Notes: generated by a model not told the origin, from the letters alone. Shown: positions 1-9,617, counted from the first letter of the stretch. The stretch is DNA of 64,000 nt from Cyanomargarita calcarea GSE-NOS-MK-12-04C (GCA_019359595.1 JAHHGZ010000036.1:27558-91557), one strand, 5' to 3'. Translations and numbers: made by a program.

Positions 1-30
1 CCACCCCTTTTAAGGGTGGGTACTTTTTAC
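1..30 (+). terminator. rho-independent terminator of an upstream gene
   Basis: A CCACCC/GGGTGG stem (1-6 and 14-19) is followed by a run of five T at 24-28. This fits an intrinsic terminator for a plus-strand gene that lies left of the window. The left arm may extend beyond base 1. Confidence 0.6.
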
Positions 31-379
31 GAATTCCTTCTTTCTTCGTGAATGACTGTGGTCTAATAAAAAATCGTGACTAAAGTCATGGATAAATTTA
101 GGACATTTGATACTTCTGTTTGATTATCATAATCTTATAGACTATAAATTGACACTCAGCAAGCTTGCATTTTAATTCATTAAGTCAACCTGAAAAAATA
201 TCGCGGTTTGTAGTTGAGCTAATACAGCAGACCTAACCCCCAAACCCTTCCCTGCTAAGGGCAGTTACAGGAGAGGTAGCAGAAAAGAAGCTCAAGAAGA
301 CGTTTATGGAGAGAGGTAATTTAATTGTCTGCAGCATTCCCTAAATCAGTTCAATCGCCTTTCTACATAGGAAAAGTAA
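31..379. other. intergenic region upstream of the efflux adaptor gene
   Basis: No coding frame stands out. It contains a C-rich then purine-rich stretch near 230-290 of the kind common between cyanobacterial genes. The promoter of the adaptor/permease pair is presumably here, but I could not pick a convincing -35/-10 pair. An AGGA ribosome-binding site at 369-372 lies 7 bases before the adaptor ATG. Confidence 0.4.
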
Positions 380-1924
380 ATGAAACTTGATACATCACAC
401 CCTAGTGATACTCCGCAGTTTATCCCAAATCTGAAGAAATTCAAGATTTTCCGACTTTCTTGGCTGCTTATCCTTTTGCTTGTGGGTGGAGGACTTAGTT
501 ACGTTGCTTATAACCAATTGGTAATTATCCCTAGTAAGGAAGCCAAACGCCGAGTTCTCACTGTTCCTGTAGAAAGACAAACTTTAGCAATAACGATTTC
601 AGCAAATGGAACTGTCAAGGCAGAACGACTGATTAATGTTAGCCCAAAAAACGCAGGCATATTGAAAAGATTGTTGGTAAAAGAAGGTGATTCTGTGAAA
701 AATGGGGAGGTAATAGCCTACATGGATGACTCCAATTTTCAGGGACAACTCACTCAAGCAAAGGGTCAACTTGCCAGTGCCGAAGCGAATTTGCAAAAAT
801 TAATTGCCGGAAATCGTCCGCAAGAAATCGCCCAATCTCAAGCACAATTAGAGGAAGCACAGGTAAATCTCCAAAAATTAATTGCCGGAAATCGTTCGCA
901 AGATATTGCCCAAAGCCTTGCCCGTTTAGAAGGTCAAAAAGCAACTCTCAATCAAAAAGAAGATGACTTGCGTCGCAATCAACAATTATATCAAGCAGGC
1001 GCAATTTCTCGGCAAATTGTCAACCAAAAACGCTCAGAACGTGATGCAGCGATCGCCCTAGTTAGAGAAGCAGAACAAGCCGCAGCACTGCAAAAAGTCG
1101 GTTCCAGGCAAGAAGACATCCAACAAGCCCGAACGAAAGTCAAGCAGCAACAACAAACTTTATCACTCCTCAAAGCTGGAACCCGTAAAGAAGAAATTGC
1201 TCAAGCCCAAGCCCAGGTAATATCTGCACGAGGTTCCCTGCAAACCGTCCAAGCCCAAATTAATGACACAGTAATTCGGGCACCTTTTGATGGATTGGTT
1301 ACGAAAAAATACGCAGACCCCGGTTCTTTTGTCACTCCCACAACGGCAGCTAGTGCAGTCTCCTCCGCCGTCTCGTCTTCAATTTTAGCCCTCGCGTCCA
1401 AAAATCAAGTTGTAGCAAATTTAGCTGAATCCAATATTGCAAAAATCGCGATCGGTCAACCAGTTACGATAAAAGCAGATGCCTATCCCGGCACAGTTTT
1501 TCGAGGTAGAGTCAGTGAAATTGCCGCACAAGCAACCGTAGAGCAAAATGTGACTAGTTTTGAAGTCAAAGTAGCAATTCTCTCCGACTCAAAAAATCTA
1601 CTGCGTTCTGGGATGAATGTAGGAGCCGAATTTCAAGTTGGTCAATTAGAGAATGCCCAAGTAGTACCAACAGTTGCAGTTGTGCGGCAAGAAAATGAGA
1701 CGGGTGTATTTGTGGCCGGGAAGGATAATAAGCCTGTATTTACACCCATCGAGACTGGTGCAACCGTAAATAATAAGACAGAGGTTAAATCTGGCTTGAA
1801 GGGTAGCGAGAGAGTATTAATTAGTTTCCCACCCGGTTCTCGTCCTCGTTCCAAACCGCGAGGGGGGGTATTTCCTGGTGTCGGAGGAGGTGGTGGTGGT
1901 CCTTCAAGAGGTGGTTCACCTTGA
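380..1924 (+). CDS. MacA/HlyD-type periplasmic adaptor of an efflux ABC transporter
   Basis: This is a periplasmic adaptor (membrane fusion protein) that would bridge an inner-membrane ABC permease to an outer-membrane channel. One transmembrane helix lies at about residues 27-46. A biotinyl/lipoyl-like half follows (LLVKEGDSVKNGEVIAYMDD, about 98-117), then a long alpha-helical hairpin to about residue 295 built from repeats of the type LxAGxRxEEIxQAxAxV. Beta-barrel domains and a glycine-rich tail end the protein. The hairpin carries a nearly exact 78-bp (26-aa) tandem duplication, first copy near 794 and second near 872. An AGGA Shine-Dalgarno supports the ATG. The permease gene starts 46 bp downstream, so the two are probably cotranscribed. 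The substrate is unknown; DevB-like glycolipid export or MacA-like drug/peptide export are both possible. Confidence 0.85.
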   Translation: MKLDTSHPSDTPQFIPNLKKFKIFRLSWLLILLLVGGGLSYVAYNQLVIIPSKEAKRRVLTVPVERQTLAITISANGTVKAERLINVSPKNAGILKRLLVKEGDSVKNGEVIAYMDDSNFQGQLTQAKGQLASAEANLQKLIAGNRPQEIAQSQAQLEEAQVNLQKLIAGNRSQDIAQSLARLEGQKATLNQKEDDLRRNQQLYQAGAISRQIVNQKRSERDAAIALVREAEQAAALQKVGSRQEDIQQARTKVKQQQQTLSLLKAGTRKEEIAQAQAQVISARGSLQTVQAQINDTVIRAPFDGLVTKKYADPGSFVTPTTAASAVSSAVSSSILALASKNQVVANLAESNIAKIAIGQPVTIKADAYPGTVFRGRVSEIAAQATVEQNVTSFEVKVAILSDSKNLLRSGMNVGAEFQVGQLENAQVVPTVAVVRQENETGVFVAGKDNKPVFTPIETGATVNNKTEVKSGLKGSERVLISFPPGSRPRSKPRGGVFPGVGGGGGGPSRGGSP

Positions 1925-1970
1925 ATGAAGGAAGAAGGAAGTTCGTATAAAAACATACTATTAACTAATT

Positions 1971-3236
1971 ATGCGTTTTTCCAAGCGTAAACGTCGTCGG
2001 ACACTTTCAATATTAGAAATATTATCAATGGCCGCAGATGCGCTGTGGAGGAATAAATTACGCACAGGTTTAACGATGCTAGGTGTAATTATCGGGATTT
2101 CCTCAGTCATCGCTATTACTTCAGTCGGACAAGGTGTACAAAAAAGCGTTGAACAACAAATACAAGCCCTAGGTACCAATGTTTTACAAATCTTTTCTGG
2201 TGCTGCCAGGAGTGGAAATATTAGTCAGGGACTTGGTTCCACTAGTACCTTAACTTGGGAGGATGCGAAAGCGATCGCCGAATTTGCACCATCCGCACAA
2301 GTTGTTTCTGCTTATCTCCAACGTAACGTCCAAGTTGTTTATGAAGGGCAAAATACTTCCACCAGAGTTTTTGGTACAGATGCGAGTTATCCAGAAGCTA
2401 GAGAAACTCGTCCCCAAGAAGGAAGATATTTTAACCAAGATGAATTAAACACTTCCAAACAAGTGGCAATTGTTGGTACAACGGTTCGTGATAAACTTTT
2501 TGGTGAGGGTGGTAATGGCATTGGAGAAAAAATTAGAATTCAAGGTGAAGCTTATGAAGTGATTGGGGTGATGGAGCCGAAAGGTTCTCAGGGACAAGTA
2601 GATAGAGATGATTCTGTATATATTCCCTTAACGATTATGTCGGCACGAATTGTTGGGAATAATGCTTTAACCGGGATTTCTGTAAATTCAATTTTAGTTA
2701 AATCTAGCAGCCAAGAAGAATTAGAAGCGGCACAATTTCAAGTTACAAATCTTTTACGGCTGCGCCATAATATTTATCCACAACAAGAGGATGATTTTAG
2801 AGTCACCAACCAAGCCGATATTGTTAGTACCTTTACTAATGTAGTCGGTTTGTTTACAATCATGGTGGTAGCTATTGCAGGTATTTCGTTATTAGTTGGT
2901 GGAATTGGGATTGCTAATATTATGTTAGTTTCTGTTGTGGAAAGAACTCAGGAAATCGGCATCAGAAAAGCATTAGGAGCTACCAATTCCGCGATACTGA
3001 AACAATTTCTAGCAGAATCGATTGTGATTTCCATTGTGGGGGGAATTATTGGTGTAGGAAGCGGCATTTTAATTGCTTTTGCAGCTTCTCTAAGTTTCAA
3101 ATTTCCTTTTATTGTCTCTCCTTTATCAATTATCGCTGGTTTTGGACTCTCCTTTATTGTTGGCTTACTCGCTGGAGTAATTCCCGCTAGAAATGCCGCA
3201 AAATTAGACCCAATTACTGCTTTAAGAAGTAGTTAA
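1971..3236 (+). CDS. MacB/FtsX-type ABC transporter permease without ATPase domain
   Basis: An inner-membrane permease of the MacB family. It has an N-terminal helix at about residues 33-58 (LGVIIGISSVIAITSVGQG), a large periplasmic MacB-PCD-like domain, and three C-terminal FtsX helices. The signature region after the first C-terminal helix (VVERTQEIGIRKALGA, about 325-340) is typical. At 421 aa it has the length of stand-alone permeases; the ATPase domain of E. coli MacB is absent. No ATPase gene adjoins it: the next gene is on the opposite strand and the adaptor is upstream. The ATPase must therefore be encoded elsewhere. It probably works with the adaptor at 380-1924. Confidence 0.88.
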   Translation: MRFSKRKRRRTLSILEILSMAADALWRNKLRTGLTMLGVIIGISSVIAITSVGQGVQKSVEQQIQALGTNVLQIFSGAARSGNISQGLGSTSTLTWEDAKAIAEFAPSAQVVSAYLQRNVQVVYEGQNTSTRVFGTDASYPEARETRPQEGRYFNQDELNTSKQVAIVGTTVRDKLFGEGGNGIGEKIRIQGEAYEVIGVMEPKGSQGQVDRDDSVYIPLTIMSARIVGNNALTGISVNSILVKSSSQEELEAAQFQVTNLLRLRHNIYPQQEDDFRVTNQADIVSTFTNVVGLFTIMVVAIAGISLLVGGIGIANIMLVSVVERTQEIGIRKALGATNSAILKQFLAESIVISIVGGIIGVGSGILIAFAASLSFKFPFIVSPLSIIAGFGLSFIVGLLAGVIPARNAAKLDPITALRSS

Positions 3237-3249
3237 AAAGGGCTTGATG

Positions 3250-4722
3250 TCAAACCTCAGCAATTCTAAATACGAGAGCAAATAATCCACAAATAATCAT
3301 CAAACCTAATATATACAGAGCCTGGGTGGTACGTTGAGCCATAACCAAGATTTTTTGGTATGAAAGTAGATGATTCTGAATCAGAAAGAAGGCTGGGGGA
3401 CTAAAGAAGAAAGGCATTAACCGACTGAGGATAATTCTTGCAAAAAAGTTAATACTCCACAGCTTCCCACGAAGAGGAGCCTGATTGTACTGCCAGGGAT
3501 AACCAATTTGGGCAAGACGGACTAAAGCTTTAACATCAGGTAAGCGCAAGGATTCGTACAAAGGTAAAGCAAGTGAAAGGTTGTCATTACTTTTTTCAAG
3601 TGCTTCATTCAAAACATAGACATCCTCTAATGCAGAGTTGACTCCTTGTCCAATGTCTGGAGGAAAGCAATGAATGGCATCTCCTAACAGTACTACTCCA
3701 GTAGTAAAATCATTTCTCGAAGCAAAGTGCAAACCAGAACAATATTGGGGAGTAGGGAAATAACCACCTTCACTTTTGGCAAAACGTTCCGTTTCTGATG
3801 ATGATACAATTTGCTCTATGGGTAATTGCGGAAAGCCTTTCTCTAAAAAGTCGTATATTTCCTCACTATTCTTCAAATTCCATATGTAATGATTTGGTCG
3901 AGTAATGATATTTGCAGTCCGGAGAGAATCTTGGTTTTTCAGTGGTAATAAACCAAGGGATACAGCACGATTGCGGTCTTTGAAAGCACTACGAATCGAG
4001 TATGCCATATTGGATACAGCATGTTCCTTGCCATCATTATCCAGAGGAAACTTAGGTGGCAAGGTTAATACTTTATACCTCAGTCCCGAACTAGGGGAAG
4101 GTAAATGTTTCATCTCAAATTTATCCGATCCAGATTTGTCCCACTCTTTGAGGATGTTTCGGACAATAGAGTTAATGCCATCACAGCCAACCAGAAGAGA
4201 AGGCTCAAATTTAATAGAGTCTCCCTCGACTTGAGCAACAATTTCCAGATTCTCTTCCTCTGGCTGATTTTTTTTCCGATCTATCCGGACACACTCCGCA
4301 TTAAAAAGTACAGTAATCCGGTCTTGCCAATTCTTCTGAATTTCCTGATAGAGTAAAAGAACAAATTCCTTGCGTGGTAACCAGTAGGCAGTTTTCCGAT
4401 TTGGATTTACCATTGGCACTTTAAATGTTTTTCGGCTACCATTTGGCTTAATCCGTGTTAGATAAAATTCCGTATTGGGAACGCTAGTTTCCGATAACTG
4501 GGGAGTCAAACCAAGAAAGTCAGTTAATTTTTGACCACGACCATCAATTAAGTAATTAAATGATTTGTCCGGCTCATAATAATCGGCACTAGGACGTTTC
4601 TCCAAAACTGTAATATTTCTCCAGCCACGTTTAGCTAGCATCAATGCAGTGGCAAGACCTGCTGGGCCTCCCCCAACAATTAATGCATTTTGGCATTCGT
4701 CTTGATTTTCCTTTGCAATCAT
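3250..4722 (-). CDS. FAD-dependent monooxygenase (kynurenine 3-monooxygenase-like)
   Basis: A class A flavoprotein hydroxylase. The Rossmann FAD site VGGGPAGLATALM is near residues 16-28, the DG motif (LLVGCDGINS) near 176-185, and the GD motif (LLGDAIHCFPPDIGQG) near 345-362, all in the canonical order and spacing. The C-terminus has one or two hydrophobic helices (about 440-460 and 468-487), as in membrane-associated kynurenine 3-monooxygenases, so it may sit on a membrane. It is convergent with the permease gene, whose stop is only 13 bp away. No kynurenine-pathway neighbour is present, so the substrate is open and a tailoring hydroxylase role is equally possible. Confidence 0.75.
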   Translation of the reverse strand: MIAKENQDECQNALIVGGGPAGLATALMLAKRGWRNITVLEKRPSADYYEPDKSFNYLIDGRGQKLTDFLGLTPQLSETSVPNTEFYLTRIKPNGSRKTFKVPMVNPNRKTAYWLPRKEFVLLLYQEIQKNWQDRITVLFNAECVRIDRKKNQPEEENLEIVAQVEGDSIKFEPSLLVGCDGINSIVRNILKEWDKSGSDKFEMKHLPSPSSGLRYKVLTLPPKFPLDNDGKEHAVSNMAYSIRSAFKDRNRAVSLGLLPLKNQDSLRTANIITRPNHYIWNLKNSEEIYDFLEKGFPQLPIEQIVSSSETERFAKSEGGYFPTPQYCSGLHFASRNDFTTGVVLLGDAIHCFPPDIGQGVNSALEDVYVLNEALEKSNDNLSLALPLYESLRLPDVKALVRLAQIGYPWQYNQAPLRGKLWSINFFARIILSRLMPFFFSPPAFFLIQNHLLSYQKILVMAQRTTQALYILGLMIICGLFALVFRIAEV

Positions 4723-4899
4723 AAAAAAGCGATTATGTGATATGTAGCTTTAATGTATCGCAGTGCATAGAAAAGCGAACTCGCAATTAATAATCTTGAA
4801 GCTCTATTGCGTTTATCTTAAACGTCATGGTTGGTGTGAGAGACTAATAGGGATTAGGGATTAAGAATAATTTTTAATTTATAGCCCCACGATTTACTC

Positions 4900-5091
4900 A
4901 TGAATGACCAACTCGGCTTTATTGTAAAAGTATTTCTCCTCTCGGCGGGTATATCTTTGTTAATTAAGTACATTGCTCCCAGTTTCCCCATTCCAGCGAC
5001 AGCAACGAACGCTTTGATTATAGTTTTGTTACCGACTGTGATTCTGGCGATCGCTTTTTTTTGGCGATTTCAGGGGCAAAAAGAAAATTGA
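4900..5091 (+). CDS. small conserved membrane protein, function unknown
   Basis: A 63-aa protein with two predicted transmembrane helices (about residues 7-25 and 32-55) and a short basic tail. No catalytic motif is visible. It lies 90 bp upstream of the AI-2E family transporter on the same strand and may be cotranscribed with it. Small two-helix proteins of this kind are widespread in cyanobacteria. Function unknown. Confidence 0.6.
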   Translation: MNDQLGFIVKVFLLSAGISLLIKYIAPSFPIPATATNALIIVLLPTVILAIAFFWRFQGQKEN

Positions 5092-5181
5092 CTGAAACTA
5101 TCGATGCGAAAGTCGCTAGAATCAGCTAACCTAGCTGAGTTGAAATAAAATCGCATCTTGCTATACTCTGGGAGTCAGCCT

Positions 5182-6276
5182 GTGAAGCTCGGTCAATGGA
5201 TTGGCTTAATTGCCCTACTTTTATCTTTATACATACTCTGGCAAATTAAGGAAGTACTTTTACTAATATTTGCCGCAGTAGTATTAGCCACGACCTTAAA
5301 TCGTCTGGCTCGAAGGTTCCAACGCATGGGAATGAAGCGTGGATTTGCCGTCTTGATGTCGGTGGGCATTTTTCTGGCCATCGTAGTTGGTTTCTTTTGG
5401 TTGATTGTGCCCCCTTTTATCGGGCAGTTCAACGAACTGACGTTGCGAGTTCCCAAGGGTGTGGAACGCTTTAATAGTTGGCTGGATATATTAGAATCCC
5501 GTGTCCCCAATTTCACAAATTACTTCCCTGATATCACCAAACTCGCAGAACAAGCACAACCGATACTAAACCGGGTTCTAGGAAGCTCTTTCGCTTTTGT
5601 ATCTGGCTCTTTGGAAGTAATCCTGAAAATTTTGCTGGTGCTAGTTTTGACAGGAATGTTTTTATCCGACCCCTTAGCTTATCGAAAAGTATTTGTCCGC
5701 TTGTTTCCCTCATTTTATCGGCGACGAATCGAGGGCATTTTGGATCAATGCGAGGAGTCTTTAGAGGGATGGGTAACAGGGGCACTCATTGCTATGGGTG
5801 TGATCGGAATGATGAGTTTGATTGGGCTGTCGATTTTGCGTATTCCCTCTGCATTGGCTTTAGCGGTGTTGGCAGGATTTATGAATTTGATTCCGAATCT
5901 CGGCCCCACCCTGAGTGTAGTTCCAGCAATGGCGATCGCGCTTTTGGACGATCCCTGGAAATGTCTGGCTGTTCTGGGTTTATACTTTGTTATTCAGCAG
6001 TGTGAGGGCAATTTCATCACTCCGATGGTTATGGCTCATCAAGTCTCGCTATTACCAGCAGTGACGTTGATTGCGCAGTTGTTTTTCGTGACCTTCTTTG
6101 GCTTTTTGGGTTTATTTTTAGCGCTACCTTTGACTGTTGTCGCTAAAATTTGGGTTCAAGAAATTTTAATTAAAGATGTTTTGGATCAATGGGGTGATAA
6201 GTCAGAGAAAGAGACTGAAATTGTTCTCCTCACAGATGAATCTTCTCTAGAATCAAAAAACACCGGTTCGCAATGA
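5182..6276 (+). CDS. AI-2E family transporter (PerM/TqsA-like permease)
   Basis: A polytopic membrane protein of the AI-2 exporter (UPF0118) family with about eight helices. It shows the typical N-terminal pair of helices, a soluble segment near residues 85-140, and the family-typical region LAGFMNLIPNLGPTLSVVPA (about 232-251). I chose the GTG at 5182 because GGAG (5171-5174) sits 7 bases before it. A TTG at 5158 would add eight residues but has no Shine-Dalgarno. Members export or import small solutes and the real substrate is rarely known, so autoinducer transport should not be assumed. The tail is hydrophilic and acidic. Confidence 0.85.
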   Translation: MKLGQWIGLIALLLSLYILWQIKEVLLLIFAAVVLATTLNRLARRFQRMGMKRGFAVLMSVGIFLAIVVGFFWLIVPPFIGQFNELTLRVPKGVERFNSWLDILESRVPNFTNYFPDITKLAEQAQPILNRVLGSSFAFVSGSLEVILKILLVLVLTGMFLSDPLAYRKVFVRLFPSFYRRRIEGILDQCEESLEGWVTGALIAMGVIGMMSLIGLSILRIPSALALAVLAGFMNLIPNLGPTLSVVPAMAIALLDDPWKCLAVLGLYFVIQQCEGNFITPMVMAHQVSLLPAVTLIAQLFFVTFFGFLGLFLALPLTVVAKIWVQEILIKDVLDQWGDKSEKETEIVLLTDESSLESKNTGSQ

Positions 6277-6557
6277 TATTCAGTAGATTGTTAATGGTTA
6301 GTCCTATATTTGTTAGTTGATATTAAACAACGAACAAAATACGAAATTTTTTTCATAAAACTTTCACGGATGAGTTATGCCGCTTGGCGATACTAGCAGT
6401 GATATGATGTCCGTATAATCTATAGTCCTTCTTCATTCAACCCCAGCCCGCTTCCTCCGTGCAATTGTCCCCTCCCGTTCATTTGCGCCAAAAGGATGGG
6501 GGGGGGGAAGCGGGGATTCTAAGTAATTAGACAGACATCAATATAACGACAAACTTT
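6277..6557. other. intergenic region with a G/C-rich inverted repeat
   Basis: CCCGCTTCC (6447-6455) and GGAAGCGGG (6506-6514) form a 9-bp inverted repeat around a pyrimidine-rich then G-rich stretch that includes a G run near 6498-6507. It may act as a terminator for the transporter gene or be a degenerate intergenic repeat. Confidence 0.4.
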
Positions 6558-7151
6558 ATGAGCGGAATCGAACCAATTAATAAAGATAAAAACTTCACGA
6601 AACCTAGACTCAATTCAGCTTTCAAAGCACTGATGTCTGTACACTGGTGGATGGCAGCTTGCTATTTAATGCTGTTTGTCACTGGTCCTTTGATGGCGCA
6701 GTTATCTAGAGAAGTATCTTTTCGCAGTTCTCTGTATGATTTCCATAAATCTATAGGTGTGCTGACGATGGCGTTACTTACTTGGAGAATATTAGTTCTG
6801 TTGCGTGTTTGGTGGCGGAAATACACAAAACGCATACCCAAGTTAACCTCAGAGTGGTGGAAAACATTTGGCCTACATACAAGTTTATACATTTTTATGT
6901 GGGGAGTTCCGGTAAGTGGATTTTTCTTCTCCAACTCTTATCAAAGCAATAATATTAAATTTTTCGGGTTGATTTTACCAGATTTATTTCCCCAAAATTC
7001 TGCAAGAGTTGATTTGGGAAGAAGTGTACATTTCTGGCTTTCTTATACATTTTTGGTGTTTATTTTATTGCATAGTCTGACTTATTGGAAAGTTATTCGC
7101 GCTAATTGGCGACGGTTGACAAATTTTGTGAATAAGAAGTTTGTCAAGTAG
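6558..7151 (+). CDS. cytochrome b561-like membrane protein
   Basis: A 197-aa four-helix membrane protein of the prokaryotic cytochrome b561 type. Candidate heme-ligand histidines lie in the expected places: VHWWMA in helix 1, YDFHKSIGVL at the start of helix 2, FGLHTSLYI in helix 3, and VHFW/LLHSLTYW in helix 4. Such proteins oxidise quinol or pass electrons to or from periplasmic acceptors, using two b hemes. It stands alone, with no electron-transfer partner gene adjoining. The ATG follows an AT-rich leader without a strong ribosome-binding site. Confidence 0.78.
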   Translation: MSGIEPINKDKNFTKPRLNSAFKALMSVHWWMAACYLMLFVTGPLMAQLSREVSFRSSLYDFHKSIGVLTMALLTWRILVLLRVWWRKYTKRIPKLTSEWWKTFGLHTSLYIFMWGVPVSGFFFSNSYQSNNIKFFGLILPDLFPQNSARVDLGRSVHFWLSYTFLVFILLHSLTYWKVIRANWRRLTNFVNKKFVK

Positions 7152-7422
7152 AAAAAGTAGAATAAAAAATTCATTAAAAAAGGAAAATTATCTACCTGTG
7201 GTTCAATTGTCTGAAAATCACTCTGACTTATATTATATAACTGGTCGAAACTTTCTAAAATAGAAAGCGAACTGACAAAAACGCGAGTCCGCTAACACTT
7301 AAGTTCAATAAATAACAAAACCATCACATTCATAGTCAATAGAAATACAGAGGATTTATGTCTGTCAACATCAGCCCAATCTGAATTTGGGTCTAGCAAA
7401 TAGATTAGATGCAATTCATATT

Positions 7423-8766
7423 ATGGCAACAAAAATAACACTGCCAAAAACCGTAACAGTACCACAGCCGACCCTTTCAACATTAGATGCAGGTGCCTTA
7501 ATTGTCGGCATGGTTGTAGGTGTCGGTATTTTTGAGACACCGGCTTTAGTGGCAGCGAATAGTGCCAGTGCAAGTGTAGCGCTTTTAGCATGGTTGCTGG
7601 GTGGAGCGATATCTTTGGTGGGCGCTCTGTGCTATGCAGAGTTAGCAACAACCTTTCCCCACGCTGGGGGAAATTACCACTATTTAATGCGTGCCTTTGG
7701 TAAAAATTTAGCCTTCTTATTTGCTTGGGCGCGGATGACTGTAGTCCAAACAGGCTCTATTACCTTGCTGGCATTTGTATTTGGGGACTATGCCTCTCAA
7801 TTGATACCTCTGTCTGAGTATTCTTCAGCCATTTATGCCGCAGTCGCGATCGCCTGTTTAACGTTGATTAACATTATCGGCTTAAAGCAAGGAAAGTGGA
7901 CGCAAAACTTACTAACTGCGGCAAAAATACTGGGGTTGCTGCTGGTGATTCTTGCCGGTATTACCCATGCCGCACCCTTAGCAATAAATAACTCAACAGC
8001 ATCTACTCCCCAAACAACCTTTGGAATGGCGATGATTTTTGTATTGCTGACTTATGGTGGTTGGAACGAAGCTGCATATATTTCAGCGGAAGTGCAAAAT
8101 GGTAGGCGCAACATGGTGCGGGTATTGCTGGGAAGTGTTGTTATCATCACCGCGATCTATCTATTAATTAACTTTGCATACTTCCAAGGCTTGGGTTTAG
8201 CGGGGATGACAAAATCAACAGCACCCGCAGCCGATTTAATGCGTCGTTCTTTTGGTGAAGGTGGAGCAAGATTTGTTAGTTCGTTAATCGCAATTTCAGC
8301 ATTAGGTGCAGCTAACGCCACCATCTTCACTGGTGCTAGAACGAACTACGCCCTCGGGCAGGATTTCCCTCTATTTGGATTTTTGGGACAGTGGCGAGAA
8401 CGCACCAGCACCCCAGCCAATGCCTTGATACTTCAAGGAGCGATCGCCCTGGGGTTGGTGTTTCTTGGTGCCCTTACCCGCAAAGGGTTTGAAACAATGG
8501 TAGACTACACCGCTCCAGTATTTTGGTTCTTTTTCCTCCTGTCTGGTATTGCACTTTTAGTACTGCGGTTTCGGGAATCTAGCATAGACCGTCCCTTCCA
8601 AGTGCCCCTTTATCCCCTCACACCGTTGTTATTTTGTGCCACCTGTGGCTATATGCTCTATTCCAGCCTCACTTATGCAGGTATCGGCGGCAGTATCGGT
8701 GTCATAGTTTTGCTCGCAGGTATTCCCCTTTTGTTGTTTAACCGCAGCACAAGAATAGGGAATTAA
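7423..8766 (+). CDS. APC family amino acid permease
   Basis: A 12-helix secondary transporter of the amino acid/polyamine/organocation superfamily. The first unwound helix signature is clear (GALIVGMVVGVGIFETPALVA, beginning near residue 24), with the GxGxFxxP pattern that binds the substrate amino group. Helix 6 and its flank (TYGGWNEAAYISAEVQN) match the family. I chose the ATG at 7423. A TTG at 7387 would add 12 residues, and neither start has a good Shine-Dalgarno. It is followed after 43 bp by the lipoprotein gene on the same strand. Amino acid uptake is likely, but specificity cannot be read. Confidence 0.87.
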   Translation: MATKITLPKTVTVPQPTLSTLDAGALIVGMVVGVGIFETPALVAANSASASVALLAWLLGGAISLVGALCYAELATTFPHAGGNYHYLMRAFGKNLAFLFAWARMTVVQTGSITLLAFVFGDYASQLIPLSEYSSAIYAAVAIACLTLINIIGLKQGKWTQNLLTAAKILGLLLVILAGITHAAPLAINNSTASTPQTTFGMAMIFVLLTYGGWNEAAYISAEVQNGRRNMVRVLLGSVVIITAIYLLINFAYFQGLGLAGMTKSTAPAADLMRRSFGEGGARFVSSLIAISALGAANATIFTGARTNYALGQDFPLFGFLGQWRERTSTPANALILQGAIALGLVFLGALTRKGFETMVDYTAPVFWFFFLLSGIALLVLRFRESSIDRPFQVPLYPLTPLLFCATCGYMLYSSLTYAGIGGSIGVIVLLAGIPLLLFNRSTRIGN

Positions 8767-8809
8767 TTCTTCCAATCAACAACTAACAACTCTCAGGGAG
8801 AAATCTATC

Positions 8810-9469
8810 ATGCAATTACAACAAATGTTCAAAGTATTGTTTGCAAGTGTTAGTGCAACAAGTTTAATGCTTGCTGGCTGCGCTCAACAAGTTACTCCTC
8901 AAGCAAATGCTGAACCTACTACAAACAGTGTCCAAGTCCAGCAAACCACAACACCCACAACTCCACCTGAAACAAAGTCACCTGATGTAGTATATGTGCC
9001 AACACCCCAGGCAGTAGTTGATAAAATGCTGGAATTAGCTAAGGTTGGCAAAAATGACGTGATTTACGACCTTGGCAGTGGTGACGGACGCATTCCCATT
9101 ACTGCAGCCCAGAAGTTTGGGACGCAGGGTGTTGGTATAGATATTGACCCAGAGCGGATAAAAGAAGCTAACGCAAATGCCCAGAAAGCCGGGGTTACTG
9201 ATAAGGTGAAGTTTCTTCAACAAGACTTGTTTACAACTGACTTTAGCAAAGCAACTGTTGTCACTCTCTACCTATTACCCGAACTCAACGTTAGATTGCG
9301 TCCACAGTTATTTAAACAACTCAAACCTGGTACCCGGATAGTATCCCACGCCTTTGATATGGGTGACTGGAAGCCGGAGAGAACCGTGCAAGTTGACGGT
9401 AAAACAATTTACTACTGGACTGTTCCAGAAAATGTGCCGGCTAATTTGCAATCTTCTCCAACAAGTTAA
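8810..9469 (+). CDS. lipoprotein with a class I SAM-methyltransferase fold
   Basis: The N-terminus is a lipoprotein signal peptide ending in the lipobox LAGC (Cys near residue 24), followed by a Thr/Pro/Gln-rich linker. From about residue 60 there is a class I methyltransferase core: motif I VIYDLGSGDGRIPI, an acidic loop at the end of strand 2 (GVGIDIDPERI), and KFLQQDLFTTDF. An exported lipid-anchored protein with a SAM-binding fold is odd, because SAM is cytosolic. Related proteins annotated as methyltransferases with signal peptides are known in bacteria. The residues for SAM binding look intact. Its substrate is unknown. It is probably cotranscribed with the permease upstream. Confidence 0.75.
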   Translation: MQLQQMFKVLFASVSATSLMLAGCAQQVTPQANAEPTTNSVQVQQTTTPTTPPETKSPDVVYVPTPQAVVDKMLELAKVGKNDVIYDLGSGDGRIPITAAQKFGTQGVGIDIDPERIKEANANAQKAGVTDKVKFLQQDLFTTDFSKATVVTLYLLPELNVRLRPQLFKQLKPGTRIVSHAFDMGDWKPERTVQVDGKTIYYWTVPENVPANLQSSPTS

Positions 9470-9510
9470 CAAGACTTATATCTATATTTTGCAGTAGCCC
9501 GGAACCCCAC

Positions 9511-9544
9511 CCCCTAGCCCCGCTTATTGGAAGCGGCGAGGGGG
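9511..9544. terminator. hairpin between convergent genes, likely bidirectional terminator
   Basis: CCCCTAGCCCCGCTT pairs imperfectly with AAGCGGCGAGGGG around a five-base loop. It lies between the ends of the lipoprotein gene (plus) and the CHAT gene (minus). No strong T run follows, so it may instead be a dispersed hairpin repeat. Confidence 0.45.
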
Positions 9545-9617
9545 ATAATAAGATTAAAATTTCTCCACATCAGGTCCACAGCAAAACCTTCACGGGCAAG
9601 CTGAGTATTGGGGTAAA

